A stretch of DNA of 25,290 nucleotides from Deltaproteobacteria bacterium (GTDB lineage: Bacteria; Desulfobacterota; DSM-4660; Desulfatiglandales; Desulfatiglandaceae), in contig JABGPV010000037.1 in NCBI GenBank assembly GCA_018644785.1, forward strand, positions 1-25,290. Reading direction: 5' to 3'. Of the stretch, positions 15,291 through 25,127 are shown in pieces. A model generated the notes under the pieces. The model made no database searches and had not been told where the DNA came from. It saw only the letters and a program-made list of their open reading frames with translations. A program made the position numbers and the translations under genes. Each line of letters starts with the position of its first letter. Positions within the stretch are counted from its first letter, which is position 1.

Positions 15291-15466
15291 AAGCAGGCAG
15301 GCTTTCTGGCTTAAGGATCAATCTACCGGCCGCGCCTTCCCGGTATCCCAGTGGCATAATGCGGCTTTCGTCCCCTTATACAGCAATGGCTGGTTTGCGA
15401 TGGATTCTAACCATCTTTCCTTATAAAATTACATAATCGGTTTTCCGATCATGTAATACACCTGTG
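15291..15466 (-). promoter_or_regulatory. Cobalamin riboswitch
   Basis: Read on the minus strand it contains the parts of an AdoCbl riboswitch in order: an early 13-bp hairpin (15457-15428), AAGGAAAGATGG-TTAGAATCCATC, the B12-box core GCCACTG (15355-15349) with GGGATACCGGGAAGG, and the closing GCCAGAAAGCCTGCCTGC. It lies in the leader of the TrpD-like/ADH-CobT operon, 243 bases before the first start codon. B12 binding should reduce expression. I see no clear intrinsic terminator in the leader, so the switching mechanism is not evident. Confidence 0.9.
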
Positions 15467-15475
15467 TTGGATAAA

Positions 15476-15504
15476 CAAATATATGCTGTGAAAAAAAATG
15501 TCAA
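15476..15504 (-). promoter_or_regulatory. Promoter for the riboswitch operon
   Basis: On the minus strand TTGACA (15504-15499) is separated by exactly 17 bases, including eight T, from TATTTG (15481-15476). Transcription would begin about 7 bases downstream, right at the 5' edge of the riboswitch. Confidence 0.6.
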
Positions 15505-15655
15505 TTCTAATCTGATTTTTTTGTTTTCCGGGCTTTTTCTATACATTTTCTCATTGGGTCAGAAACCATCTATTTTACCGTCAAATATTTGGCCTTTCGA
15601 ACTATTCTTGTAATCCGATAAAAGAAAAAACTACCCTAAATTATTCAGAATTTGC

Positions 15656-15661
15656 TATAAT
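15656..15661 (+). promoter_or_regulatory. Extended -10 promoter for the amidohydrolase gene
   Basis: TTTGCTATAAT holds a perfect TATAAT with an upstream TG, the extended -10 form; the -35 region is weak. It lies 123 bases ahead of the start at 15784, in the 736-bp divergent gap 15048-15783. That gap also holds the riboswitch, its promoter and a possible gene remnant. I see nothing else in 15505-15650 beyond AT-rich sequence. Confidence 0.45.
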
Positions 15662-15783
15662 GATGTTATCTAGCCCTTATTAATATCGCCGATATTTATG
15701 GATCGAATATTGCAGGCCGACTCCAACAAGCTAATTCTGCGAAATGAACGCCATTTACAATCGTGAAAGAAAGGAGATCTGGA

Positions 15784-17232
15784 ATGTACGATGTAATTAT
15801 CAAAAATGCCCGCATCCCCCAGGGGGACAACACCCACAAGACCAACATTCTGATTCAAGATGAAAAAGTGGCCGGATTCATAGACAATCTCGAGGGCATT
15901 GAAGGAAAAGAAACCATAGATGCCCAAGGGCATTTGACGATTCCGGGTTGCATCGATTCCCATACCCATATCATGGATCCCGGATTTACCCACCGGGAGA
16001 ATTTTTTTACCGGAACCTCCGCTGCGGCCAGTGGCGGAATCACCACCATCATCGATATGCCCTGCTGTTCAAAACCTTCCGTCCGGAGCGTGGAACAACT
16101 GCACAACAAGATCGACAAGATCAAGGATAAGGCCATGGTTGATTTCGCCTCCTGGGGCGGCGTAACCGGGGAGGATGTCAGGGAGGGCTGGCTCCATAAT
16201 GTTCAGGAACAGGTGGATGCCGGGGTCGTCGCCTTTAAGGTCTACATGACACCATCGGTCCCCACCTACCCGAAAGTCTCGGATCCGGAAATGCTCGAAT
16301 GCTTCAGGGCGGTGACCAAGACCGGTCTCGCCGTGGGGATTCACGCCGAAAATTTCGATATATGCGACTTCTATGTGAAAAAATTTGAAAAAGAGGGCCG
16401 TACGGATGGCCCGGCCTGGTCCGAGGCCAGAATGGCCCTGGCGGAAAAAGCGGCCATTGAACTGTGCCTCTCCTTTTCGGAAGACACCGGATGCAGAATG
16501 CATATCGTCCACATGAGCACCGGCATCGGCGGGCTGTTGATCGGTGAAGCGAAAAAGAGAGGGCTTGACGTCACAGCCGAGGTCTGTCCCCATTACCTCA
16601 CATTGAATGCCCCCGAACACATGGGGGAATTCAGGCAATTCGCCAAGATCGCCCCGCCGCTCAGAAGTAAAAAAGACAATCAGGTCATGTGGGACTGCCT
16701 CGCCGATGGAAGGATCGATTTTGTGGCCACCGACCATGCCCCCTATGAGATCGCCACCGAAAAACCCGACGATATCTGGCATTCTTTCCCCGGTATCCCC
16801 GGAGTGGAAACCATGGCGCCCGTTATCGTCAGTGAAGGCTACAACAAGGGTAGATTGCCGCTAAGCAGATTGGTGGAGGTGTTATCCGAATTTCCCGCCA
16901 AACATTATGGACTTTACCCGAAAAAAGGGTCCATGTTCATCGGATCCGATGCGGACTTTACCATCTTCGACCTTGAAAAAGAATGGACCATCGACAAGGA
17001 CAAAATGGTGACAATGGCCAAGTACAGCCCCTTTCACGGCTATAAGCTGAAAGGAAAGCCCTTTAAAACCATTGTCCGGGGAAAGGTCGTGTATGACCGT
17101 CAGGAAGGCCTGGTGGGCACACAGGGTTATGGAGAGTTCGTCAAGAGACAGAGCATCCAGAAATTAGAGAAAAAAATTGCGTATCAACAAAAATACACGG
17201 ATCCGTTGGATATTCATCTGGCCCTGCGCTAG
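15784..17232 (+). CDS. Cyclic amidohydrolase (allantoinase/hydantoinase/dihydroorotase type)
   Basis: A 482-residue metal-dependent amidohydrolase. The binuclear site is visible: HTH (His60, His62), the probable carboxylated lysine in AFKVYM (Lys152), His187 in IHAEN, His240/His243 in HIVHMST and Asp317 in ATDHAP. The DPGFTHRENF and AAASGGITTIIDMP stretches are closest to allantoinase and dihydroorotase. The substrate should be a cyclic amide or ureide such as allantoin, a hydantoin or a dihydropyrimidine; the exact one cannot be read. I use the ATG at 15784, behind AAAGGAGA, rather than the in-frame start 21 bases upstream, which would place the RBS inside the gene. It is first in a run with UbiD, an ABM protein and guanine deaminase. 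Confidence 0.85.
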   Translation: MYDVIIKNARIPQGDNTHKTNILIQDEKVAGFIDNLEGIEGKETIDAQGHLTIPGCIDSHTHIMDPGFTHRENFFTGTSAAASGGITTIIDMPCCSKPSVRSVEQLHNKIDKIKDKAMVDFASWGGVTGEDVREGWLHNVQEQVDAGVVAFKVYMTPSVPTYPKVSDPEMLECFRAVTKTGLAVGIHAENFDICDFYVKKFEKEGRTDGPAWSEARMALAEKAAIELCLSFSEDTGCRMHIVHMSTGIGGLLIGEAKKRGLDVTAEVCPHYLTLNAPEHMGEFRQFAKIAPPLRSKKDNQVMWDCLADGRIDFVATDHAPYEIATEKPDDIWHSFPGIPGVETMAPVIVSEGYNKGRLPLSRLVEVLSEFPAKHYGLYPKKGSMFIGSDADFTIFDLEKEWTIDKDKMVTMAKYSPFHGYKLKGKPFKTIVRGKVVYDRQEGLVGTQGYGEFVKRQSIQKLEKKIAYQQKYTDPLDIHLALR

Positions 17233-17283
17233 AATCATCTTCGGCAAACAGCCGGGGAACCGTGGGAAAACAATCCACTTTGA

Positions 17284-18774
17284 ATGAGTAACAGGACCAG
17301 ACCCGTGAAGAGTTTCAGAGCGTATATTAAAGAACTGAATGAGATTGGAGAGATCCAGGAAATTGACCGTGAGGTTGACTGGGACCTGGAAATAGGGGGG
17401 ATTATCAAACACTCCTACGACCTGGGGGCGCCTGCGCCCTTGTTCAACCGGATCAAGGGCATTAAACCGGGATTCCGTGTACTCGGAGCACCGGCGGGCA
17501 TGAGTCGGCAAAAAGGGTTGGAATTTGCGCGGGTGGCATTATCATTGGGAATGCCACCCCATGCCAATGGCCCCGGGATCGTCGAATTACTCTCAAGGAC
17601 ATGGGACAGGAAATTCATCCCTCCGGAAATTGTTACGGAAGGCCCGTGCAAAGAGAATATTCAGACGGGTGATGACGTGGACCTTTACAGGTTCCCGACC
17701 CCCTTTATTCATAAGGACGACGGCGGCAGATACCTGAACACCTGGGGAATTGTGATTGTTCAGACGCCCGACAAAAAATGGACCAACTGGTCCATCAACA
17801 GGGCCATGATAACGGGTAAGAACACGCTGACCGGAACGGGTTTTAAAGGACAGCACCTGGGGGTGATATTCAACCAGTGGAAAGAAAATAATACCCCCAT
17901 GCCCTTTGCCATCGCCCTGGGGGTCGACCCGGCCATCCCCTTTGTGGGCGGCATGCCCATTCCCGACGGCGTCTCGGAACCCGACTTTGTGGGCGGGTAC
18001 CTGGGGGAACCGGTACAGGTTATTGATTGTGAGACCGTTCCGCTACAGGTTCCCGCCAATTCCGAGATCGTCATCGAAGGAACGGTTCATCTCAAGGAAG
18101 AGACCCGGGAAGGCCCCATGGGGGAGTACACCGGGTATATTTCAAAAGGCGAATCTTCCCCTCAGCCGGTTTATGAGGTATCCGCCATTACCCACAGAAA
18201 TGCGCCGATCCTTCCCGTGGTGGCCGCGGGAGAGCCCGTTGAAGAAAACCATACCTGCTGGGGGATCGGCATCTCAGCCGAGGTGACGGCGGAGCTCAGA
18301 AAACACAATTTCCCCGTGGCACGGTGCTTCATCCCCTTTGAATCGGCAGTGCATTGGTTGGTGGTTACGGTAAACAAGTCGGCGAGAGGAAAAGTCTCCG
18401 GAAAAGAACTGGTGCAAAAACTGGCGGAGATCTTTTTCCCATCCAAAGCCGGGGAGTTGCTGTCAAAAGTCCTGTTGGTGGATGATGACATTGATCCCGG
18501 CAACATCAATGAAGTGGTCTGGGCCTTTGCCAGCAGGTCCCATCCTGAAAATGGACAGTTTCTCTTTCCAAATCTGCCCCCTTTTCCACTTCAACTGTTT
18601 GTAACCCCTGAAGAGAAGAAGTCCCGGAAGTCCACCAAGGTGATCTATAATTGTCTCTATCCCGACGATTTTGAAGGAAACCAAATCCCTAAAAGGCTTT
18701 CCCTGGAAAACCTGTGCGGAAAATCCTTGAAGAAAAAAGTTCTGACCCATTGGCACGAATACGGGTACAAGTAG
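17284..18774 (+). CDS. UbiD-family prFMN-dependent (de)carboxylase
   Basis: A 496-residue UbiD-family protein. It shows the prFMN/metal and catalytic positions: Asn168 and Arg173 in TNWSINRAM, His191 in GQHLGV, and the EGPMGEYTGY loop with Glu276 and Glu281. The E-R-E set is complete. These enzymes reversibly decarboxylate aromatic, heteroaromatic or alpha,beta-unsaturated acids using prenylated FMN made by UbiX. No ubiX is in the window, so the cofactor must come from elsewhere. A GTG at 17305 (before KSFRAYIKEL, with AGGA upstream) is an alternative start that matches the usual N-terminus. Its neighbours suggest an N-heterocyclic acid as substrate, but this is inference. Confidence 0.88.
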   Translation: MSNRTRPVKSFRAYIKELNEIGEIQEIDREVDWDLEIGGIIKHSYDLGAPAPLFNRIKGIKPGFRVLGAPAGMSRQKGLEFARVALSLGMPPHANGPGIVELLSRTWDRKFIPPEIVTEGPCKENIQTGDDVDLYRFPTPFIHKDDGGRYLNTWGIVIVQTPDKKWTNWSINRAMITGKNTLTGTGFKGQHLGVIFNQWKENNTPMPFAIALGVDPAIPFVGGMPIPDGVSEPDFVGGYLGEPVQVIDCETVPLQVPANSEIVIEGTVHLKEETREGPMGEYTGYISKGESSPQPVYEVSAITHRNAPILPVVAAGEPVEENHTCWGIGISAEVTAELRKHNFPVARCFIPFESAVHWLVVTVNKSARGKVSGKELVQKLAEIFFPSKAGELLSKVLLVDDDIDPGNINEVVWAFASRSHPENGQFLFPNLPPFPLQLFVTPEEKKSRKSTKVIYNCLYPDDFEGNQIPKRLSLENLCGKSLKKKVLTHWHEYGYK

Positions 18775-18805
18775 GGTAAAAAAGCCAGGCTACCAAGGAA
18801 ACAGG

Positions 18806-19489
18806 ATGAACAAAATGAAAGGCCCCATCGATCGTGAAATTTCCCTTGAAATTCTTTCTCCCCAGTCCCGGGCCACGGCCGTGGTGGTTCAGACCGTCTT
18901 GCCGGAACAATCCGATGAATTTCTGGAATGGCAGCGGGGGATCACCGGGGATGCCAGTCTTCACGCGGGTTACAAATATACGGAAATTTACCAGCCGGCG
19001 CCGACCACCAGGGCCGAATGGGTGACGGTGGTCCATTTCGAAAACAACGCCCTGCTGGAAGCCTGGATCAAATCCCCTGTTCGCCAAAAATGGGTGGATG
19101 ATTTCAAGAAACGATTTGGAGACTTCACACTGAAACGCGTGGGCGGCTTCGATGCATGGTTTTCGGACCTGGCCGGCACCGATGAAAAGATTCCTGATTG
19201 GAAAATGGTCCTTACCGTGGTGGCGGCGCTCTACCCCACCGTCATGGTCCTGACCTACTGGCTGTTGACCCCATTTCTCAAACCCCTCCCCTTTGCGGCG
19301 CAGATGCTCATCGGAAATATCGCCAGCGTTGCATTTCTGCAATGGGTTGCCATGCCGCTTTTAACACGGCGTCTTTCGTTCTGGCTTCGACCCACAAAAA
19401 CAACCGGTTGGGGGGTCACCCTTGCGGGACTTGCCGGGATACTGGCAAGTCTTGCCTTGATGCTCTGGCTTTTTATCTCAGTTGGCTAG
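18806..19489 (+). CDS. ABM-domain protein with C-terminal membrane segments
   Basis: A 227-residue protein. Residues ~20-120 form an antibiotic-biosynthesis-monooxygenase (dimeric alpha-beta barrel) domain, with VVVQTVLPEQSDEFLEWQRG and WVTVVHFENNALLEAWI. Residues ~130-227 hold three hydrophobic helices (MVLTVVAALYPTVMVLTYWL; AQMLIGNIASVAFLQWVAM; GVTLAGLAGILASLALMLWL). This matches the membrane-anchored ABM group. True quinol or aromatic oxygenase activity would need O2, odd for an anaerobe, so a binding or other redox role is possible. The RBS is aaggaaacagg. It lies 31 bases after ubiD, probably in the same operon. Confidence 0.78.
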   Translation: MNKMKGPIDREISLEILSPQSRATAVVVQTVLPEQSDEFLEWQRGITGDASLHAGYKYTEIYQPAPTTRAEWVTVVHFENNALLEAWIKSPVRQKWVDDFKKRFGDFTLKRVGGFDAWFSDLAGTDEKIPDWKMVLTVVAALYPTVMVLTYWLLTPFLKPLPFAAQMLIGNIASVAFLQWVAMPLLTRRLSFWLRPTKTTGWGVTLAGLAGILASLALMLWLFISVG

Positions 19490-19577
19490 GATTTTCCGGC
19501 TCGCGAAATTCCAGGAAAATGGTCCCCGTAACTTAAACACCCAACGGAAAACCAGGCAATAAGAAAGGAGTAAAATC

Positions 19578-20144
19578 ATGACCCATGACGAATTGATTGC
19601 GGAAGCCTGCCGACTGGCCAAGGAGTCGGTTGACAACAATTGGGGCGGTCCCTTTGGCGCGGTCATTGCCAAGGACGGGGAGATTATCGCCCGGGGCCAG
19701 AACCGGGTGCTGCTCACGGGGGACATTACAGCCCATGCCGAGGTGGAGGCGATCCGCAAAGCGGCCCGCGTGATCAACCCCTATTCGCCCACCATCACTC
19801 CGGAAAACCAAAACAAGTCAACACTTCAGTTTGTGCCGCGCCCGGAAGGGTCACCCGACCCCGTCCCGGAGCGCGCCAGAATGCTCATGGGGCATGAAAT
19901 CTTCATCAGTGGTGCACCCTGTCCCATGTGCATGAGCGCCATTTACTGGGCCAGGATCGATGCGGTATACTTTGCCTGCGACCTGGAAGATACCCGAAAA
20001 ATCGGTTTCGATGACGCCTTCCAGTACGAGGATTTTGCACTTCCCCTGGACCAGCGTCGCATCAAAATAATGCAGTTCCATCAGGATCTGGGCCTCAAAG
20101 CCTATGAGGCGTGGACCGACAAAAAGGACCGGCATTTTTATTAA
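19578..20144 (+). CDS. guaD: Guanine-deaminase-like nucleobase deaminase
   Basis: A 188-residue cytidine-deaminase-fold enzyme. Zinc ligands are His53 with catalytic Glu55 (AHAEVEAIRKA) and Cys115/Cys118 (APCPMCMSAIYWAR). The opening GGPFGAVIAKDGEIIARGQN and the ending GFDDAFQYEDF, then F/YEAW, match bacterial guanine deaminase (guanine to xanthine plus ammonia). Compared with the usual ~156 residues it has about 30 extra residues between 68 and 107, rich in Pro, Asn and Arg. The RBS is AAGGAG. A truncated xanthine phosphoribosyltransferase start follows directly, which supports a purine-salvage role: guanine to xanthine to XMP. Confidence 0.82.
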   Translation: MTHDELIAEACRLAKESVDNNWGGPFGAVIAKDGEIIARGQNRVLLTGDITAHAEVEAIRKAARVINPYSPTITPENQNKSTLQFVPRPEGSPDPVPERARMLMGHEIFISGAPCPMCMSAIYWARIDAVYFACDLEDTRKIGFDDAFQYEDFALPLDQRRIKIMQFHQDLGLKAYEAWTDKKDRHFY

Positions 20145-21594
<1,450 letters not shown>

Positions 21595-21704
21595 CTAGTC
21601 GCCCTTGTGAATACTTCATCAATATTTTTAAGTAGTTCGGAGGCAGGTCATGGGGTTGGACCGACTCTTTCATGTTTGTCTTGGGCGTATCATAATCATG
21701 GGTC

Positions 21705-23513
21705 TTATGGCCCGAGGATCACGATCCGTCCCTCACCTCCTTCAGGGTATTGATCGGCGGTTATCACCCCGCCCAAGCCCTGTTCCATATAGTTGGAAAG
21801 GGCCTGCTGATAAGATATGCCCAACTGAGTGAACGACGCATCCCCGAAAGGATACTGGTCCCCGCCGCCAGCCAGAAAATCGAGGGTCGCCACATTAAGG
21901 CCGGGACCTGGAAAGACCTCACCGTCCATAACAATGACCGTACCGTCATTGAGCACCAGATCACGCACACGACGTCCCGGATGCGCCTCTGGGTTGTCCG
22001 GATCGCGGCCCTCTTGAGCCAGATCCACCACCACCTCAAAACCGGATACCTGGGCAAAACGCCCCGAGGAAGACGCAACGGCAGAGTAGGCGTTTTCAAG
22101 GATATCCTTGAACTGATCGCGGGGGATGTGGGGAACCAGGGTGACAAAACTTGAAAAGGGGGCAATATCAAAGGTGTCTTTTTTGGAGATTTCACCCGGT
22201 CCGCGGACATCGTTGTTTCGAATCCCTCCTCCGTTCTGAAGCGCCACGTCCGGCGACGGCAAGTCAAACGCTTTTGCCACCTGCCGGGCCTGCCACAATA
22301 TGGCATCAGCCATCAGATCCCCCAGGTTTGTCTCCTGTTTTCGGATTCTTGCACGGACCCCGTCCAGTTCTACCTGGGAAAACCCGACAATCTGTGATGC
22401 CAATCCATCGACAGACTGCTTTACAGGTTCGGTCACCATCTCCACAACCAGGGGGTCCCTTGCGACGGCATCGGGGGGAACACCCGACACGCGCCGCGGC
22501 CCGCTCCGGGAATCCAGGACTTTAACGATGTTCCCCAGGATATCAAAGACGGCCACGAAGCGACCGATATATCGGTATCCACCGGGACAGGTCACCACCG
22601 GAATCTGCCTCCCGGTCGCATCCATGGCATATTGGGGGTAAGCGCCCATAACGTCATCCTCATCCCCGGGGATCAGGAGGTCATTTTGGTTGGCAAGCAG
22701 TTCGCTACCCCCGCCGGAAACCACCACGTCGATGCCATGTAGAGACGATATCAATTTCAAATCCGCATCAAGGCCTCTTAAATGACTCACCAGGATGATG
22801 ATGTTCACACGAAGGTTCAACAATTGGTTCACCTGGGCCTGAACGGCCTCCATAACCGGGTCCACCTTCACATTTCGGGGGCTGGAAAGAAACGGTAGAT
22901 CTTTTGTGGTCGCACCGATAATGCCGATACTGCGCCCTCCGGTCACCACGATCGTGCTTTTGGCAATCCCACCCGCATCAAAAAGTTCCTGAAGCCCCGG
23001 CTCCATTCTAAAATCGAGATTGGCACTCAAAAACAGGGGATTTGAAAAACTCAGGATAAACTCTCTCAGCACATCCGGCCCGAAATCAAAATCGTGGTTG
23101 CCGAGGGTAATGGCATCGTAGCCGATAAGCTCCATGGCCACGGCATCGTAGAAGGGAATGCCATGCTCCAGGCTGGCGTTCCATTCGGCGCCGGCAAGGA
23201 AATTATCACCCGTTGACACCATCACCGCCCCCTGGTGCCACAGAGGGTTGCGGTGCGGGTTCAGCAGCGCCTCTTCCTTGAGTTCATGGGCAAGGGTACT
23301 GAAACGGGCCGCCCCACCGAATGGCCCGTCTGCCAAAAGGGAGGATTGGCCATCATTATGGTGGAGAAGCGTAAGGGTAAATGCCAACCCGGGTAACTTT
23401 CGCTCCGCTGCATCGGCCGTTAAAACCCCTGCCGCAAGCAGCATCGCCAACAACACCAGACCCGCCACTTTGGTAGAAAAACGCCACCGAAACGCCATGC
23501 TCACATGATCCAT
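21705..23513 (-). CDS. Exported 5'-nucleotidase-family metallophosphatase
   Basis: A 602-residue protein with a signal peptide (hydrophobic 17-34, probable cut near TADAA). The metallophosphatase motifs are LLHHNDGQS (~50-57), STGDNFLAG (100-108), GNHDFDFG (138-145) and VSHLRG. The C-terminal half is the 5'-nucleotidase C domain with NGGGIRNN, DIAPF and GGGDQYPFG. It probably hydrolyses nucleotides or cyclic nucleotides in the periplasm. The usual ND-x-H metal histidine is Gln in NDGQS, a variant also found in a subgroup of this family. It follows the CheA gene by 36 bases on the same strand, with RBS AGGAG. The 110 bases between it and the amidase start hold only the amidase RBS. Confidence 0.85.
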   Translation of the reverse strand: MDHVSMAFRWRFSTKVAGLVLLAMLLAAGVLTADAAERKLPGLAFTLTLLHHNDGQSSLLADGPFGGAARFSTLAHELKEEALLNPHRNPLWHQGAVMVSTGDNFLAGAEWNASLEHGIPFYDAVAMELIGYDAITLGNHDFDFGPDVLREFILSFSNPLFLSANLDFRMEPGLQELFDAGGIAKSTIVVTGGRSIGIIGATTKDLPFLSSPRNVKVDPVMEAVQAQVNQLLNLRVNIIILVSHLRGLDADLKLISSLHGIDVVVSGGGSELLANQNDLLIPGDEDDVMGAYPQYAMDATGRQIPVVTCPGGYRYIGRFVAVFDILGNIVKVLDSRSGPRRVSGVPPDAVARDPLVVEMVTEPVKQSVDGLASQIVGFSQVELDGVRARIRKQETNLGDLMADAILWQARQVAKAFDLPSPDVALQNGGGIRNNDVRGPGEISKKDTFDIAPFSSFVTLVPHIPRDQFKDILENAYSAVASSSGRFAQVSGFEVVVDLAQEGRDPDNPEAHPGRRVRDLVLNDGTVIVMDGEVFPGPGLNVATLDFLAGGGDQYPFGDASFTQLGISYQQALSNYMEQGLGGVITADQYPEGGEGRIVILGP

Positions 23514-23549
23514 ACATCGCTCCTAAATTTTAAAGGGATTTGAATAATC

Positions 23550-25127
23550 CTATGCCCCAGCCACCTGAATTTTTTCAAGATCAAGGATAAGGGAAATATC
23601 GCCGTTTTCCATAATGCCTACGCCCGCAAACAGCCCTGTCTTGGCCAGCAGCTCTCCCAGGGGAATGGCCATAAGCGGCATATTGCCGATAATCGCGTCC
23701 GCCGAAACGCCCAAACCGCCATCCTCGGACGATGGCGTGCGGGAAGAGGCAGACTGCCGCAGTCTGATGATATGGCCGCCTTTACCCTTGGTTTCATCTC
23801 CCATTCGCAAGATACTTCTGAGATCACAAAACTGCGATCCTTTATGGGGGGCATCAGGCTCCTCACTTTCTATGGCATGGACATGGGATGTGGGAATGGC
23901 CAGGATATATTTCCCCAGCCTGAACAAAACCGCATAGATAATCGAGAGAGAAAGGGGCAGGCTTATAATAAACCGGGTCCCTTTAGAAGGCTTCGATTGA
24001 ATTTTCATGTTGCCACCCAGATATTCGATGGCCTGGGCGATGACATTCATGCCGATCCCTCTACCCGCCAGCTGGGTGGTCTCTCCGGCGGAAGAAAAAT
24101 CCGGCCGACAAATAATGTTCAGGAGCTTCTCGTTTGAAAGGACGCTCATCTCCTCATGGCTCATGCTCATCTTTTCTTTGAGGTACGCGATGATGGCTTC
24201 ACGGTCCAGACCCCGACCATCGTCACTGACCGTCAGTATCAGTTGATCCCCGCGCCGTTCCGCTTCCAGAACGATTTTCCCTGTCCCGGCCTTGCCGGCC
24301 TTTTCCCGCTCACCGGAAGGCTCGATACCGTGGGCAACGGCATTTCGCAACAGGTGCATAAACGGCTCTCTCAGGCGATCCATCAAGCCGATATCCACCT
24401 CAATTTCACCCCCCACAATTTCAAGCGTCACATCCCGGTTGTAGGCTTTCGCCAGATCGCGAATGGTTTTTACAAACAGCTCACCGAAATCCTGAACGGG
24501 CATCAGCCTGAGCTGGGCCAACTGGAAATAGAGCCCTTTGAGCATGGAAATGTAATGATTAATCCAGCTTCCAAGACCCGCGGATATCTGATCCTCCGTC
24601 AGGGGTGGGAGCGTCTTTTCCAGCAGCATGATTTCCTGAGACCGGGCCAGAAGCGACTCGATCAAAGCATAATCCACCCGTATGCGATCAATTTTACCCG
24701 GCGTTGCAGACAACCGGATCTCAGGCTCCGCCCGATCGACCCATTCCTCAGGATCTTTTGACAGATCTTCAGAAATCGACCGCAGTCTTTCCAGGTCCTC
24801 CGGCTCGCTGATCTCACCCTCGCCCGCCACAAAAGCTTTGAGAAGATCTGTGCCATCAAAAAGCAATTGAACGATCCGCTCATCAGGGATTTTACTACCG
24901 TCCTGAAATAATTTACACCAGGACTCCATGGCATGACAAAAAGTGGCCAGATCCGTCATGCTGAGGGCTCTGGCCATTCCCTTCACGGAATGGATTTTGC
25001 CGTGTATGTCACCCCACAACTGCTGGTCTTGAAGGTCCTTTTCCACCCTGATCAAAACAGCATCCAACTCTTCAAGGTACTTGCTCGATTCCTGGATGAA
25101 AATTTTCCGGTATTTATCAAGTTCCAT
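23550..25127 (-). CDS. CheA-type histidine kinase without a P2 domain
   Basis: A 525-residue chemotaxis-type kinase. P1 (Hpt) is at the front with phospho-accepting His46 in IHSVKGMA. A P3-like dimerisation helix pair spans about 165-230. The ATPase domain has an N-box HLLRNAVAHG (~261), G1 DDGRGLD (~303) and G2 GRGIGMNV (~358), and a CheW-like domain occupies about 390-520. There is no recognisable P2 (CheY-binding) domain, and the protein is shorter than the 650-700 residues of classical CheA. It may serve an alternative chemosensory pathway. Its ATG overlaps the end of the upstream gene by 11 bases, so they are translationally coupled. No cheY, cheW or receptor gene is within the window. 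Confidence 0.85.
   Translation of the reverse strand: MELDKYRKIFIQESSKYLEELDAVLIRVEKDLQDQQLWGDIHGKIHSVKGMARALSMTDLATFCHAMESWCKLFQDGSKIPDERIVQLLFDGTDLLKAFVAGEGEISEPEDLERLRSISEDLSKDPEEWVDRAEPEIRLSATPGKIDRIRVDYALIESLLARSQEIMLLEKTLPPLTEDQISAGLGSWINHYISMLKGLYFQLAQLRLMPVQDFGELFVKTIRDLAKAYNRDVTLEIVGGEIEVDIGLMDRLREPFMHLLRNAVAHGIEPSGEREKAGKAGTGKIVLEAERRGDQLILTVSDDGRGLDREAIIAYLKEKMSMSHEEMSVLSNEKLLNIICRPDFSSAGETTQLAGRGIGMNVIAQAIEYLGGNMKIQSKPSKGTRFIISLPLSLSIIYAVLFRLGKYILAIPTSHVHAIESEEPDAPHKGSQFCDLRSILRMGDETKGKGGHIIRLRQSASSRTPSSEDGGLGVSADAIIGNMPLMAIPLGELLAKTGLFAGVGIMENGDISLILDLEKIQVAGA

Noticed and set aside
15428..15457. 13-bp hairpin as an independent terminator
   Set aside because: It lies inside the 5' part of the riboswitch with no following T-run, so it is best read as a peripheral riboswitch stem.
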